A stretch of DNA of 64,000 bases from Sipunculus nudus (GCA_026874595.1 CM049321.1:25035479-25099478); one strand, 5' to 3'. Positions 25,276 through 38,300 are shown, counted from the first letter of the stretch. The notes: generated by a model from the letters alone, not told the origin. Translations and numbers: made by a program.

Positions 25276-25577
25276 CTTTTTTCAGTGCTGTATCAATCTT
25301 TTTAAAAGATGAAATTAATTTAATCCCTATGCACATTATCCTACTAAATATATTAGTAACAAATTCAAAGAATTAAATTTTAGGGACTCGTTTAAAATGA
25401 ATTATTTTACTAACAATTAAATTTCAGTGACTCGTTTAAAATTATTTATTTTTACTAACAATTTACTTGTGATCAGTTTCGAGCTGATATACTTAGATCG
25501 CAATGTGTATACTCGTACTTAAGTATAAGAATGTATGCATGTTGTATATCCACAGATTTACAAGAAAGTTAAATGGA

Positions 25578-25578
25578 A

Positions 25579-25637
<59 letters not shown>
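25578..25637. repeat. (TA)n microsatellite
   Basis: About 60 bp of alternating TA. Open frames across it encode only YI dipeptide runs. Confidence 0.95.
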
Positions 25638-25646
<9 letters not shown>

Positions 25647-26066
25647 GTATATATGGTGGCAAATGCTGGCTCATTTGGACGAGGAGATGCATGCAAGGGC
25701 AATATTATTATATATGTTATGATATGTGCATCAAATATAGACTTACTTTTAATCAGAAATACACTGATATATAAAAGTACAGAGTGTTTAATATCATCAA
25801 ATATATACTATTACAAAAAAATGTTAATATGTTTTACTGCAGTCTCTATATTAAGCGTGCATTTCCTGTGGTTCAGAAGTTTTTATACTTACATTGAATT
25901 GGATTTATTATGTATAACCGTGTTATATAAGGGCAAATTATATGTATAAACAAATGTTGATAGTATTAAAATATGTGTTAATTTATATAATATGTATTTT
26001 TGTAGCAGTCTTTTGAAAGGAAATGAATCATTTGCGTATAGTGTATTTACGATAGTATATTTCTTG

Positions 26067-26069
<3 letters not shown>

Positions 26070-26143
<74 letters not shown>
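26070..26143. repeat. (TA)n microsatellite
   Basis: About 74 bp of alternating TA, one of the longest in the window. Confidence 0.95.
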
Positions 26144-26147
<4 letters not shown>

Positions 26148-26415
26148 TTTTGAGGATGAAATATCGCGTAAATTTACGTCGACACGGAATGTAATCAGAT
26201 GTAAAGACACTACTTAATTAATCTCCTAATTATCTGAGTTATGCTGCGTTCTTTTTTGATTATATCGGTGTATTCATGAAACATAAAGGTTTTTCATGTT
26301 AAGTATTTTGTGTAGATTTATGTTTATATGCATTTTTAAATAAAACATATACTGACATAAGGCCTTGCAAACGTTAATTAACAAAACGCTTACATACTCG
26401 TCCAGTGAATATATA

Positions 26416-26575
26416 TACAGTGAAACCTCGTTGTGTCGAATTCGCTTAAGTCGAATTCCCGCTTATGTCGAAGTTACAGACTCATTATTCCGGACAACAA
26501 TAGTTAAATTATAACCAAATAAAACCCGCTTGTGTCGAACCTCGGATGTGTCGAAGATTTCTGAGGGTCAAATAT
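26416..26575 (+). mobile_element. Tigger/pogo-like terminal repeat remnant
   Basis: The sequence 'cagtgaaacctcgttgtgtc' sits directly after TA. It is followed by repeated 'gtcgaa' motifs ('ttaagtcgaatt', 'tatgtcgaag', 'tgtgtcgaac', 'tgtgtcgaag'). This is the usual look of pogo/Tigger family ends, which target TA. The opposite end is not seen nearby, so only one terminus seems to survive. Confidence 0.6.
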
Positions 26576-27364
26576 CTAATTATAATGTGAATGCCATGGC
26601 CATGCGTACGTCCATCCGTACGTCAAGAATTCACAAAAAGTGTGTTCCCTTTATTTCCTGGCCCATTTTGATTTTGTTTGTTTTCTCTGATAAGGCCTAG
26701 GCCTGAACTTTAAATTTTCTTTACTCAATTTTGAAATTATCATTCATGCAATTTAACCCATTTTTTTCAAAGTCACAAAAATGCTTGTCCTCCTTTATTT
26801 CTTGACCGAATTTGAATCTGCTTGTTTTATCTGATTGGGTTTCAAGCTGCTCCTTAACTATTACACAGCATTTTGAACCCGCAGGTGGGGACTCCTGAGA
26901 TACCAAACTTCTGTACAAAAGTTAATTCCATGCACCAAGTGTAAATTGTACAATTTCATGTAGCGGAGAAGCGCGTTGAGTTTCAACACGTTGAAGTTCT
27001 GGTTCATAAACTCAACAATCCCTCATAATGATTAAACTTTGAAACTTTTTACTGTAAGGTTCTCCCATTTGTGTATGACCAACATATGTCGATTTCTTTT
27101 AGGTGGAAGTTACCGGAATATAATTAGTTAATCAGGACACCACCAGGTGTCGTACACCGTCCAAAGTTTGCTCATATGACCCCACCATTGCACACATTTA
27201 GTTATTATGTGAAATTCATGAACGCCTTATGATACGGCCTCGCCCTTTATCAATGGGCTACTCACACTCGATAGTGAAAGCCTCTGCTTATGTTGATTGG
27301 TCATATTTCAATGCTTTTGTTGAAAAACATGTCGTTCAAAAACAGGGAAAAAGTAGACATCAGC

Positions 27365-27780
27365 ATTTTTAGGAATGCAAGCCTCCGCCAAGGGGGGGGG
27401 GGGATGGTAAATTTTTATGGGATGCTCCCAAACCCTTGTAAGCATTCACTTAATCCTAGGTTCATTCGTGTATAAGTAACTTCATATTTGTAAATATTTT
27501 TTTATGACGTGCTGAATCCGGATCATGTTCCGGATCCATAAAAAAATCTAACCATTTCTTAATTGGCTTATTCCCGAATTACACTGAAATATTCTTGAGA
27601 TTCCGTGCAAGATTGCGTGAGTTATGTTGTGAACAAACACACGTACACACACACTCGAACTAGGGTGATCGCATACTTTCCTAGTAAAGACAATAAAGTG
27701 TTGAAGCATAGTCCATTGATTATACTGATAAGAGATTAATCTGTAGTATTTTTTACGATGAAAGGCAGACATATACACGT
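27365..27780 (-). mobile_element. Dispersed 'gcggaggcttgcattcc' repeat, copy 1
   Basis: On the minus strand the end 'ggcggaggcttgcattcct' (27365-27388 region, with a G run) marks one side. The interior has 'ggatccggaacatgatccgg' and 'ttcacaacataactcacgc' landmarks shared with copies at 28670, 33335, 45930 and 59795. No coding capacity; probably non-autonomous. Confidence 0.6.
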
Positions 27781-28190
27781 GGCAAATATTTAAAAAACTG
27801 AAGCCAGACTACATGGGTCGTGTATATCCTAATTGTTAATCTGTAATGCATTTCTAATGCAAATATATATAGCGTTCAGGCCGCGGCAGCCCAGTTATAT
27901 CGCTAACACCAATCACCTTGAAACACCACTAGACCTGTTGATGAAAATATCCTTCTAACTGCATTTTTGCACAATAGAGAATTCTAACCATAAAAAGGTT
28001 GACATTGAATTTTTTCATTGGTCCTGGGTCAATAACTACATTGATTCACTTCTATATCAATATTGTATTTCTGTAAACATATGGATGACATATATGGGAT
28101 ATTTTAAATTACACATCCGTCTGGCAGTTTGAAATAACTGACGGACACACCCGAAAACATAATAGTTACCATCTTCGTATATAGCCGAAT

Positions 28191-28196
<6 letters not shown>

Positions 28197-28242
<46 letters not shown>
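28197..28242. repeat. (TA)n microsatellite
   Basis: About 46 bp of alternating TA. Confidence 0.95.
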
Positions 28243-28246
<4 letters not shown>

Positions 28247-28669
28247 CACGTACACGTAGTTAGAAGCCAAAGTGCATTGTGGGAAACTTTTTTAACCCAC
28301 AATGCCTAACCAGCTGAGTCATACGCCAGTGAGTTCGTATGTGCACAGCGTCTGCATAGAAGCTTGCACTGCGCATGAATATGAGATTTTACTTGACGTG
28401 TTTAATCCATCATGCCCCAAGTCAGCATGGCGCGGAGCATTCAGACCGCGAGGTCTCGTTTGTAATGGGAGTCGCATAACTCCTGTTGTTATCATTAACT
28501 ATTTCCGAGAATCGGTAAAACTGTGTCACTGATACCGGATATTAAAACAATACTCCCAGGGGCTGGGCAATTAATGAAAGCGTTGTGGAGTGTAGATTAC
28601 CAGGCCCCGTTTTATGTCTCATTGTCTCATTAAATGTATATGTTTTCATTGTGGGGAACGGAATTTATA

Positions 28670-28810
28670 TTTTGTCTCCGTTCATGATTGCGCGAGTTAT
28701 GTTGTGAACAAACGTACAAACAGACACACACCATGCACACAAACACATGCATACACACACGAACGGGGATAAACGCATACCCTGCTGGCTGAGGTAATAA
28801 TCTTTGTGCA
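28670..28810 (-). mobile_element. Dispersed 'gcggaggcttgcattcc' repeat, truncated copy 2
   Basis: Only the part containing 'gcgagttatgttgtgaacaa', the CA-rich stretch and the 'ataaacgcatac...gctgaggtaataa' end is kept. It matches the distal half of copy 1. Confidence 0.5.
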
Positions 28811-29089
28811 TAACAAGTACAAGTATTCTTATAGTTAAATAAATAGAACAAGTACGGTGTCCAATTACCATTTGGAATTATCATACCAGACAAACAACAT
28901 ACCATAGATAAAGTTAATTTGTTTCAGTTTTACAGCAACGCTCCTTATGAATGTTTATCATTCAGCTATTTATAAAACAGTTACATCTGTAAAACAGATA
29001 AATGTAACACCGGTTTTATATGAATAATGCATATTTACTTGTTATGTAATTAATATATTCGCAATGGCTAAAACGTAACACACAGGGAC

Positions 29090-29276
29090 GGATCCAGGAT
29101 TTAGGAAAAGGAGGGGTCCAGCCCGGGGGGACTTATGGCAAAACCTAAAAAAAAAAGTCCTCGGGTCTGGAAATGGGAGGGGGATGGCAGGCTGCAATAA
29201 TTGGCCTGAAAACCTTCAAAAAAGATTGCGGCGACCAAAAAGGAGAAGAGATCCCCCCCCTCGGATTCGCTTCTGA
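29090..29276. mobile_element. Short inverted-repeat element, second member of the GCGGATCCAGG family
   Basis: It begins 'cagggacggatccaggattt' and ends near 'cggattcgcttctg', the approximate reverse complement. Its left end is close to the inverted right end of the element at 19793-19988. About 187 bp, G-rich and non-coding. Confidence 0.5.
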
Positions 29277-29334
29277 CATAATGACGACAACATGCTTGCG
29301 ATACCATTTTATATTGGAAAACCATATTCCTGTG

Positions 29335-29846
29335 AGGGGCCTTTACACAGAATAGCGACCTTTGTTCCTCCCGTGTGCGACCACAAAATTTACCAGGTCG
29401 CCGTAAGAGGCTCAAAGAAGGCAGAATGGTTGTATAGGTCGTTCAAAGGTCGTACACAGGAGTTTCATACATCGCCATGGACGCCATGGTCGCCGTGAGT
29501 TTTTGAACATGTTCAAAACAATCGCACAAAGGTCGCCGAGGAGGTAGGTTGCTCAAAGGTGGCTCAAGGGAGGCAGAAGGGAGGCACAAGCATTCCCGTG
29601 GTTGTAGAATGAAGGCAGAATGGTCGCGCTGGTGGCACAAGGGAAGCAGAGGGAAGGCAGGCATGAAAATGACTAATGCTGCTTTTTTGGAGGTTCAAGG
29701 GAGGCACAAATATCGCTGAAACAGCTAGGAGCAGTTACACAGAAACAGGATTTTCTGGGGTTAGGCGACCATTGAGAGTCCTAGTCATTTTTTGGTCGCT
29801 CAAAGGTGGCACAACGATGGCAGTCCTGTGTAAAGGGGCCTTTACC
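29335..29846. mobile_element. Inverted-repeat element with GGGGCCTTTACACAG ends
   Basis: The left end is 'ggggcctttacacag' and the right end 'ctgtgtaaaggggcc', nearly perfect inverted 15-mers about 510 bp apart. Inside are many copies of 'ggtcgc', 'tcaaaggt' and 'ggaggcacaag' motifs. It sits beside the element at 29090-29276. The transposon superfamily is not assigned. Confidence 0.6.
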
Positions 29847-31004
29847 AAGGGGTGGTAGATTTGTTTTGGTGAAGGTGGTAGTGATATAAGTTAAGTTCAG
29901 AGTATGAGGCCAGTAACCCTATATATCAGTCACCATTGCTTATCCGCCGATACGGTGGATGTTTACCTCTCCTCTACATATAAAAAAAGCGATAATTTAG
30001 ATGATAGATTGTGGCAAATGGAGTCATGTGCTTTTCCATGGATAACAAATCGCTTGTGACCGTTATATACATATCGACCTACCCGTATTAATTCTAATTT
30101 ATATGCGAACATTAACGCATTTGACGAAGCCTGTATTATTGTTATAAATATTATGTAAAAGGGCGGAGGTCAGGTTGCCTGGCAACTGAAACCTGGGGCC
30201 CGCTGACGTTCTGTTTTAGACATTCAGTATTTTCTCGGAGGCCAAACCGCAGGGGTTAATCATAAGCTAAATGCGCATATCCTACCGAGAGAACGTCATT
30301 TGATCGGATGTGATCTGCCATTTGCAAATGTAAGGATTATTTTCAGGTTTACTAATGGTTACCGTTTTCGTTCAGGTAGGGAGTACACGTACGATATTTT
30401 TACCACCGACTTGATGCCTGACATTATTTAAATTTTTAATAAAACACGCTTCCATTGATTCTAGTTCTCCTTAAAGCCTTATCGAAGGCTTTTCGCATGA
30501 GGAAATGTGTTGTGTTAGCTGTCATATCATGAATCATTTACCGCGGTTATGCATGGTTGCTGTAAAACATTTTTATCAATTAACGGTCAGTGCGATCTCC
30601 TATTCACTTAGCTTTAATTTTAACTTTCTTTATACTCAAAGTACTATAGTCTGTACTTTTTCTGTAAAACTATTTATACCCGGAAAATATATTCATATAT
30701 TCATATGAGAAATTTAATCACGACATTATACATTTTTGAAAAAAAAACCTTCTAACGGATATTTCTCCAAAATAAGGCATTTGTAGTAACCCTAAACCTT
30801 AATATGTGAGCATGAATTTACCTATTACAAAGCGGAAGTATACGTGTCACTGCCGGTCTCCGATCTTGTGAGAAGGGAAAATACACCCGGCCAGGTACAG
30901 TAAATGACAGCTAAATGAAAGGAAAGTTGAAATGAGACAAACTTTGGCATTATCAGAGTTGTCCAACACCACATGCTTTTCGTTTCTCCTCTGGACATTA
31001 GCTT

Positions 31005-31709
31005 ACCGTTAATCGTGCAATATAACAGACCCTTATTTTTTTTTATAAAAAAATGTCACCACATTTAAAAAAAATTGCATGATGAAGTTCACGAACCGGC
31101 TCATCTACTCATATAATTTTTTAAAATTAATTGAAAAATCTATATACAACTATATTTCGAAAGAGATATTTTGATGAAATTTCAAATTTTGCCGTCATCT
31201 AAATGACGTCCTGAGACGGCGTCATTAATTCACAATAATTTACATTTTTAAAATATTAAATATCAAGATTATGTCTTATAAAGAATTACGTGTAAATGTA
31301 ATTTCATGCAATCATATAGAGACATTTTTTACCTCATATACACAAAGGTCGTCACATCGTGTATTCGGCTGACCACATTTACGGTGTGGTTATAATATGT
31401 TAATAAATAGGTTATTGCTACACCTATCATATAGGCTAAAGTTCTGGTACTTCCTAGGAGCATGCGCACTGACACTGCCGGACACATCTATGGGAGCAGT
31501 TTCTCTGTCACCGACTGACGGACCTACCAGAACATTTGCTATTGTTCCGGCATTTAGTAATAGATATTAATTTTATTTAATTTTCATTTATTCACTTTGT
31601 GTACGTAAGACTTTCTGTATAAGAATAAGCATAGATCCAGAAATTCGCAAAATTACTTTATTTTTGTTAATTTTTACAACTTATAAATGTTATCACACCA
31701 TATCTAAAA

Positions 31710-31769
<60 letters not shown>

Positions 31770-32625
31770 TCATACTTTATTAACTGGTCAAACAAAATGT
31801 GGTCACACCTTATTTTCTTTAATATTTATTACTAATATATGTTATCACACCATAAATATATATTAATTCAATTGGTCACACCTTGTTTTTTCATTAATTA
31901 TAACTAATGAATGTAGTCACACCTTATTTGACCACATTTTTATATTCATTTCATAAAAATAAGGGATATTATGATGTAAGTATAAGGAAAAAAATTGTAA
32001 CATAATGTGATAAACATGTTACTTTCATTTCTCTGTAGATATAAGGCAGTATATATAACATGTAAGAGATATTAACATCTGACCGTCCAAACATTCAGTA
32101 TTTTCAGAGAGAATTAACTAAATAGATTTAGAACCTTTATAAACTGTAGTGTGTATACTGTGCAAAATAAAAGCAGTATATTTTATAACGTATTTATTTT
32201 TTTAAAGAATAAAACATTCATAAATACAAAGTTGACTAGTGCAGGAGTCTACAAGATAATTGGAATACACACACTCACTCGACAGTTGTTTACGTTATCT
32301 ATATATGCATGGAATTACATAATGACATCATTTTTATATTCAACAATTTATTAATGTACATTACTATGGAATCATGACTTCGTCTCAGGACGCCTTTGAT
32401 ACGTCGTCAATTTCGGTAGGCCTATTTTCACTAAACTAATCTTTTTGACAGTTTGTAGCAATTTCTTTATATGTAACCTACAACAAATGATATAAGTAGA
32501 TGCGTCTGATCTTAAACTTAATCATACAAAAATATCTTATTGAAATGTGGTCAAACTTTTTTTTTTTGGGGGGGGGGGGGGACAGATATAAGAGTCCGTT
32601 ATATTGCACGATTACCATCTTACTA
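31005..32625. mobile_element. Large imperfect foldback element
   Basis: The left arm starts 'taatcgtgcaatataacaga'. The right arm, reverse complemented, starts 'taatcgtgcaatataacgga'. Matching landmarks continue inwards in the same order on both arms: 'cacattt', 'catctact', 'cgtcctgagac', 'ttacatt' and 'taattccatgcat' or 'taatttcatgcaat'. The arms are each at least 300 bp and diverged. The centre holds a (TA)n tract and repeated 'ggtcacacc' motifs. No coding region. Confidence 0.65.
31713..31762. repeat. (TA)n microsatellite
   Basis: About 50 bp of TA near the axis of the foldback. Confidence 0.95.
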
Positions 32626-32934
32626 GAATCATAATGCAATCATTATATCATACGTATTAATTTGGCAGACTGGTATACTGAGCTTGACATTGCACAAATC
32701 ACAATGTTTAGCCTTTCCTCTCTATCTGATCTCGATCTCTCCTTAGTTTTGGCTAGCAGTACGGATATAATATTAGCAGGTGCCAGTCTACTCTCGCCTC
32801 ATTCTTGCTCGGAGGCCAGAGAGTAACGCCATCGTTTGGCCAAAACAGATGATTATTACACAGCTGTACACTGCGAGGTCGCTACTGGTAGGCTTTTTAA
32901 GCTTAGTGTTATTTTTTTTCATGTGCGTAGCCAG

Positions 32935-32937
<3 letters not shown>

Positions 32938-33000
<63 letters not shown>
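32938..33000. repeat. (TA)n microsatellite
   Basis: About 62 bp of alternating TA. Confidence 0.95.
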
Positions 33001-33004
<4 letters not shown>

Positions 33005-33334
33005 CACTTGTTTTAATTCCAATCTTATTTGAAGGATCAAACCTATATTGAAATGTAAAAGTCCCATATCTGCGGATACATGTGACAGGAATTTCGCTGG
33101 GGCCTCATCTTTTTTTACCTGCTAGTATACAGGTGCGATTAATATACTATACCCAGCTGTAAAAATAACTCAAAAAATAAATATATGAAATAAAATAAAA
33201 TGAAAACAAAAATAAAAGTGTGTGAGCCCAAGTTTGGATATGTACAAATATAAATACCGTTTATGGTACAGCATTGCCCTCCCGCCGAGTACACTTTTTC
33301 TTTCTTTAAAGAAAACGTAAGCAACGTGTAACAT

Positions 33335-33685
33335 CATCGAGGACTTACTTATTGCCTCCGCTAGAAGGTTATACGTTCATCTGTTCATGTGTTTGTGTGT
33401 GTGTGCCCCCCCCCCCCATAACTCACAAAACATGAACGGGATTTCGTGAAATTTTTCAGAGCAATTCGGGAATGGGCCAATGAAGAATCGATTAGATTTT
33501 GTTGTTGATTCGGCTCATGATCCGGCTTCAGAAACGTCATAAAAAAGATTAACAAATGTAAATTCACTTATGCACGAATGACCCTGGGAATATAGACTGG
33601 ATACATGAATGCAAACACGGTTTGGGAGCACCCAACAAGAAGGCGGAGGCTTGCATTCCTTAGAATGAAAATTTCTAGTTTTTAT
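33335..33685 (+). mobile_element. Dispersed 'gcggaggcttgcattcc' repeat, copy 3
   Basis: It runs from 'attgcctccgctagaaggtt' to 'ggaggcttgcattcctta' followed by 'tttctagt'. The inner landmarks are 'ataactcacaaaacatgaac' and 'gggaatgggccaatgaagaa'. This is the most complete copy and defines both ends of a unit of about 350 bp. Confidence 0.7.
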
Positions 33686-33702
33686 TTATAATTGTCATTT
33701 TT

Positions 33703-33930
33703 AGCTCAGCTGACTGTAAGTCAACCGAACTATAATGATTGGTCAGCGTCCGTCGCCCGTTCGTACGTCTGTCTCTCTGTGTGTCAATCTCTACGTTAGA
33801 ATGGAACGTTTTGACAACGATGAACCTAGAATCTGAAATTTCGCATACAGTTCGATGTCCCTATAATCTCCTGATATACCTAAAAACTGTGTCTCTGATA
33901 CTTCGTTACTAGAAATTTAGGAAAAACCTA
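33703..33930 (+). mobile_element. Head of a 'gctgactgtaagtca' repeat
   Basis: The sequence 'agctgactgtaagtcaaccg' followed by 'cgtccgtcgcccgttcgtac' resembles the head of the elements at 12059 and 38683, but the downstream body differs. Its right end is not defined. Confidence 0.45.
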
Positions 33931-35176
33931 CATTTTCCATTAAAATCCTATTGTTATACCTCAGGACTGCCTTATATCAAAACCACTGGTGTTTTTTTTC
34001 ATATTTTTCATAAGTATTCCACCATATGTTTCCTACGTACATGTCAATAATTAGGTCATTATTGCGTAATTTTGGGCCTGAACATAATGCATATTGACAA
34101 AATATCAGGATAAGTTATTATCATAAATGTAAAATCATTAACTTAAATTTTGCCTAACTTTGACGACGGCATATTTTTTCCCTGTAAGCACTAATGATTT
34201 AATTTTCACATTAAGCAAACATTATGTTATATCCTTTAATAATCTGGATTTTTTAAAGCATTTGATAAACAAATTCCCGATTTTTTTTTAGTTTTTAGAA
34301 GACCATGTCACGGTAAAGGCACTCCAAAAATTGTGTACCCCGACCCCTAACACACACACACACCTCCATCTTAGTCCATGTACAGGTCTGTGCAGGCCTG
34401 CAGTCAGACATATTTGTTATGATGTGGTTTGAGTCAGAGGCAACAATGTGACCCCAGTGCAGGTAACCTGTTACATAAGTGAGCTGGAGGGATAGCCATT
34501 CAAGTTAAAATCCAACTCATGGAATAAATCTTGACAAAATGTGTGTTTGTAAAATGTAACCTGTTTCCCATATCAGTTACAATCATGATATCATATTTAC
34601 ATCGCTCATGTTGATGAAGTTTTAGTATTAGTTTTTGCTCCCATAATTTCAGACTGGTCTTTTCTAATGCCTTTAGGAACATGCATTGGACTAAGGAACT
34701 GACTGATGGATTTGGTCCAGTGCTGAAGGAATGAGTGCAGGTTCATGATTTTCTGACCCCCCCCCCCCCACACGCATACACACAATATAGAGAACATAAC
34801 AAATGTTCTTATGTTAAGGTTTAAGGTTTATGTCTTGCTTATATCAAAAAATCTTATCAGAGATGCCCTCTCTGCAAATGAATTTTAAAACAAACATTTT
34901 TACAGTTAATTTCAATCATGGATGATTTCTGTATTGATTAACAACATGAGTTTTTTAAAATGGAATATTACACAAATGCAGAACAAAACTTTAATTCCTT
35001 TTTATTACGGTCGCTGTTGCACTTAATAAGTAATGGTAAACGCACAAAAAAATCAGGATTTAATAAATGGGATAATAATATAGTCAACTGACATGCTGAG
35101 GCTCATCTTTAATTTTTCCATATTGCATAAATAAATTGATTCATGCCACAGTTTTCGTCTGGTGCACAGCGCAATG
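33931..35176. other. AT-rich intergenic DNA, nothing recognised
   Basis: No coding remnants, tandem arrays or inverted ends could be supported, apart from a short CA run near 34351 and a C run near 34758. Confidence 0.4.
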
Positions 35177-35180
35177 TTAA

Positions 35181-35644
35181 AGGTGCCCAATCACCTACCT
35201 TTTGAAAAAGAATTTATGTAATTTCTGGCTTCCTCTGTGTATATAAGAATGATCTAAGGGTAATTTTGGTTGTGAAACGTTTTTATAAGGCCTTCGTGAA
35301 GGATGTGTGAACTTGTTTATCAACAACATGTTTGTAAACAGAGCAATGTTGACACACAGGAAAAACATGTAACCTAAGCTGGTAGGCTGCATATTTGCGG
35401 AGGTAGAAAGATCACTTGTTTAAAAATACCATTTGCAAAGCTCTGGCTTATATGACATGTTGCCAGATGCCCTTGTTGAATTTGTTTTGATTATTTTGGC
35501 GGGCCCCCACATATTATAAATACGTTGACATAAACTAAACAAGCAGCCTGTGTGCAGTGATATCCACGTTTTCTGGCCTATTTGTATGAAAGCTCCATTG
35601 GATTACCAATAGTTAATATACGTCATATAGATGATTGGGCCCCT
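35181..35644. mobile_element. TTAA-flanked MITE (piggyBac-like insertion signature)
   Basis: The element is 464 bp and non-coding. It starts AGGTGCCCAATCACCTA and, on the other strand, starts AGGGGCCCAATCATCTA, so the terminal inverted repeat is about 17 bp with two differences. It is flanked on both sides by TTAA (35177-35180 and 35645-35648). TTAA duplication is characteristic of piggyBac and Kolobok transposons. Confidence 0.8.
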
Positions 35645-36203
35645 TTAAACTTCTTATCAGACTTGGATTATTTTAATTTGAAAATGGAAAATTTTGTTGA
35701 CTGTTTTACACCCTCTTTTTTCATTTAATCAATTAAATGTATATTATCATATTTTGATCAACTCATCTTGTTTTTTTATTGATTCTTTATTTCCCCCTTT
35801 TTCACAAAGAGAGCATAATCATTAAGGAAATCAATCAAATATAGCTGATAACTATTTCGGAATTAAATAATTCAATAAAAGTAGTAATAATCTGCATCTA
35901 TAGTTTATGCCGTGAAATCATATATAACTTTGCAATAGTACTCATAAGTTTAGCTAGAGACGACCTAGCCCAATTGCTTCATATAGAGAGGCAATATAAT
36001 ACCAATTTATGTCATAACGAAATATTAGTTCTGATAAAATGCTGCACAGAATCAGCAATTATCAATATAAAACCGATATATACATTGTGGTCTTCAAAAA
36101 GACTACACTTATATCCAAAACACACATCAACTAAATCAGAGCCGGTCATATTGTGCAATGCCATAGCTGTAGACACAGTAAAGCGATCAATTGATTGTGT
36201 TTA

Positions 36204-38300
36204 TTATAAAGTTATGGACAACAATTCAAATGGTGACATAAATAACATTCTGAAGAGAATTGAAAAATTGCATAAAAGTCTCTCACCATTATAAACTAGG
36301 AACAATAACCGTACCATATCACAAATCTTTTTTATATAATGTGCACAGGACCTAAGTACGTCAATCAAAGTATAAGGTTTTCTACCAAATTCAGACTGAA
36401 TTCGAAAAAACCTTCTACCAAAACACTTAGTAATCATAGCATTATGCCAGATAGTATGTTCATATATGAAGATTGCATTTGATACCACTTTTTTCCGTTC
36501 AATCTTATTGGGGAAATATCCTCCGTTTATATACTTTATGAGATAATTCCCTAGGCCATACGCAATTAACACATTCACAATATCGGGTAAGAACCCTTTT
36601 TGTATATTACACCCTTTTAGTTTCCATAAATATAATCTCATAGTAAATAATTTCGTAGATATTCACGATTAATTAACATAATCAGTTGACACAGAAAAGT
36701 TTTCTTTTGATTATTCTCCCACGCATGGAATACCATCCATATATTCTACGAACAATTTCACCCGGAGTTCTAATATTTAACCCTAATATGATCTTTCCGG
36801 CGAAGCTCTGAAGTTGTTCTAAAGATTTTATTTCAGTCTTGTTTATGTTATACCACAATTCTGTACCAAGCAATAATGATGGGATACATATTTGTTCCCA
36901 CAGATTTGATAAAACTGGAGGAAGAAGAGCATTAGACCTCACCCCTATAAAACCTAGTGCGCCTAAAATGGCTTTACCTTTTCTACATTTTTCTGCAGTA
37001 CGCGAACTGGAAGAAAAATAAGACATTAATTGTACCCCCACAGGAAGATAGTCTTGTACCTCTGTTAGAGTCCTAGGACCTTTTCGCTATACTCGTTTAT
37101 CTTTATTTAGGGAATTTTGTGCTTTAGTTTCACCGAATACTACGCATTTAGATTTTGTTACTGAGAAAGATATTCTCTACAGTTTACACTATTCATATGC
37201 TCTGTTTATCATTAAATCTAATGACGCCTTTGTATTTGCTAAAATTACAGTGTCATCAGCATATGTCGGACTACTGACATCTAAGTTATTTACCTGAAGA
37301 CCTACTTTCTTTTCATTTATATACTGATGAAGATCAGAATATGAAAGAGTAAAATAGAACATTGAAAGAATTCCACCTTGCTTAATACTTTGCGATATTT
37401 GAAACTTCTCTGATAAGGTTGCGTTTATCATTACAGGACAACAACTATCTTGAAACCATTCTCTAACTAGTAACCAAAATCTGTCCCTAATCCTTATCTT
37501 AAACGCCCTATATAATAGGCCGTCCCACCAAATTCTGCCGAACGCAGAGCTGCAATCAAGGAAACAGCAATAAAATTTCCCACCTAATTCACAATGATGA
37601 TAAATACTTTCTTGAGCGGTGAAAGACGCCATGATGCTAATTACGCTCTTGCGACAACCATGTTGAAGAGGATAAGGATATCCTTGGTTTATAATGCATG
37701 GTTCTAGCCGTGACCATACGACTTTCTCCAACACTTTGTTTAAGATAGGCATAAGCGTTATGCCCCTATACGAATTTCTTAATGCTTTATCTTTGTTTCT
37801 ACCTTTGTACATTGAACATATAATTCCAAATTTTAATGATTTAGGAATATATACAAGTTCAAAAACTGCATTGTATAGTGTTACTAAATATTCGCATATC
37901 ACAGAGGGTCCATATTTTATATGTTCATAATAAGGTGCCTTATTAATCGGTAACTTTTCACAGACCCTTAACATCTCGTTTACATTGATATAATTAAGAA
38001 TATTACAATTATCTCTACTTTTGTCTGCACGGTGTGATATTTCTGAAACTTCTTTCTCAATATAAGATATCAAACCATCATCATAAGCGTGTTCATTAGG
38101 CTGTTCATTCAACAATGTGTTGTAATGACTGCGCCAAAATGAAAGAAGTTCCGCATGGGTGGTAAAATACGTGTCGCCCTCTTTCATTATAGTAATATCT
38201 TCTGGTTGTTCTTTGTTCCCTTTAACAAATTTCCAAAAAGATCTGATATCGAGATCATGCTGCAAACTTGCTTTTTCAAACTTCTTTGTTTCATATTCTT
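36204..38300 (-). mobile_element. LINE reverse-transcriptase remnant
   Basis: Read on the minus strand, 37189-38265 is open and contains the reverse-transcriptase blocks in order: 'YRGITLMPILNKVLEKVV', 'CCFLDCSSAFGRIWWDGL' (palm motif A with its Asp), 'QGGILSMFYFTLSYSDL' (motif B) and 'TYADDTVILA' (motif C, YADD). The same frame continues past stops with 'SKCVVFGETKAQNSL' and then 'GVQLMSYFSSSSRTAEKC', the usual post-RT segment. After a frame change it ends in 'FPNKIERKKVVSNAIF'. The endonuclease part is absent. It is a 5'-truncated non-LTR element with at least three stops and one frameshift, so inactive. Confidence 0.85.

Noticed and set aside
25493-26210. Frames with long YIYIYI runs here and at other TA tracts
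   Set aside because: These are translations of (TA)n microsatellites.
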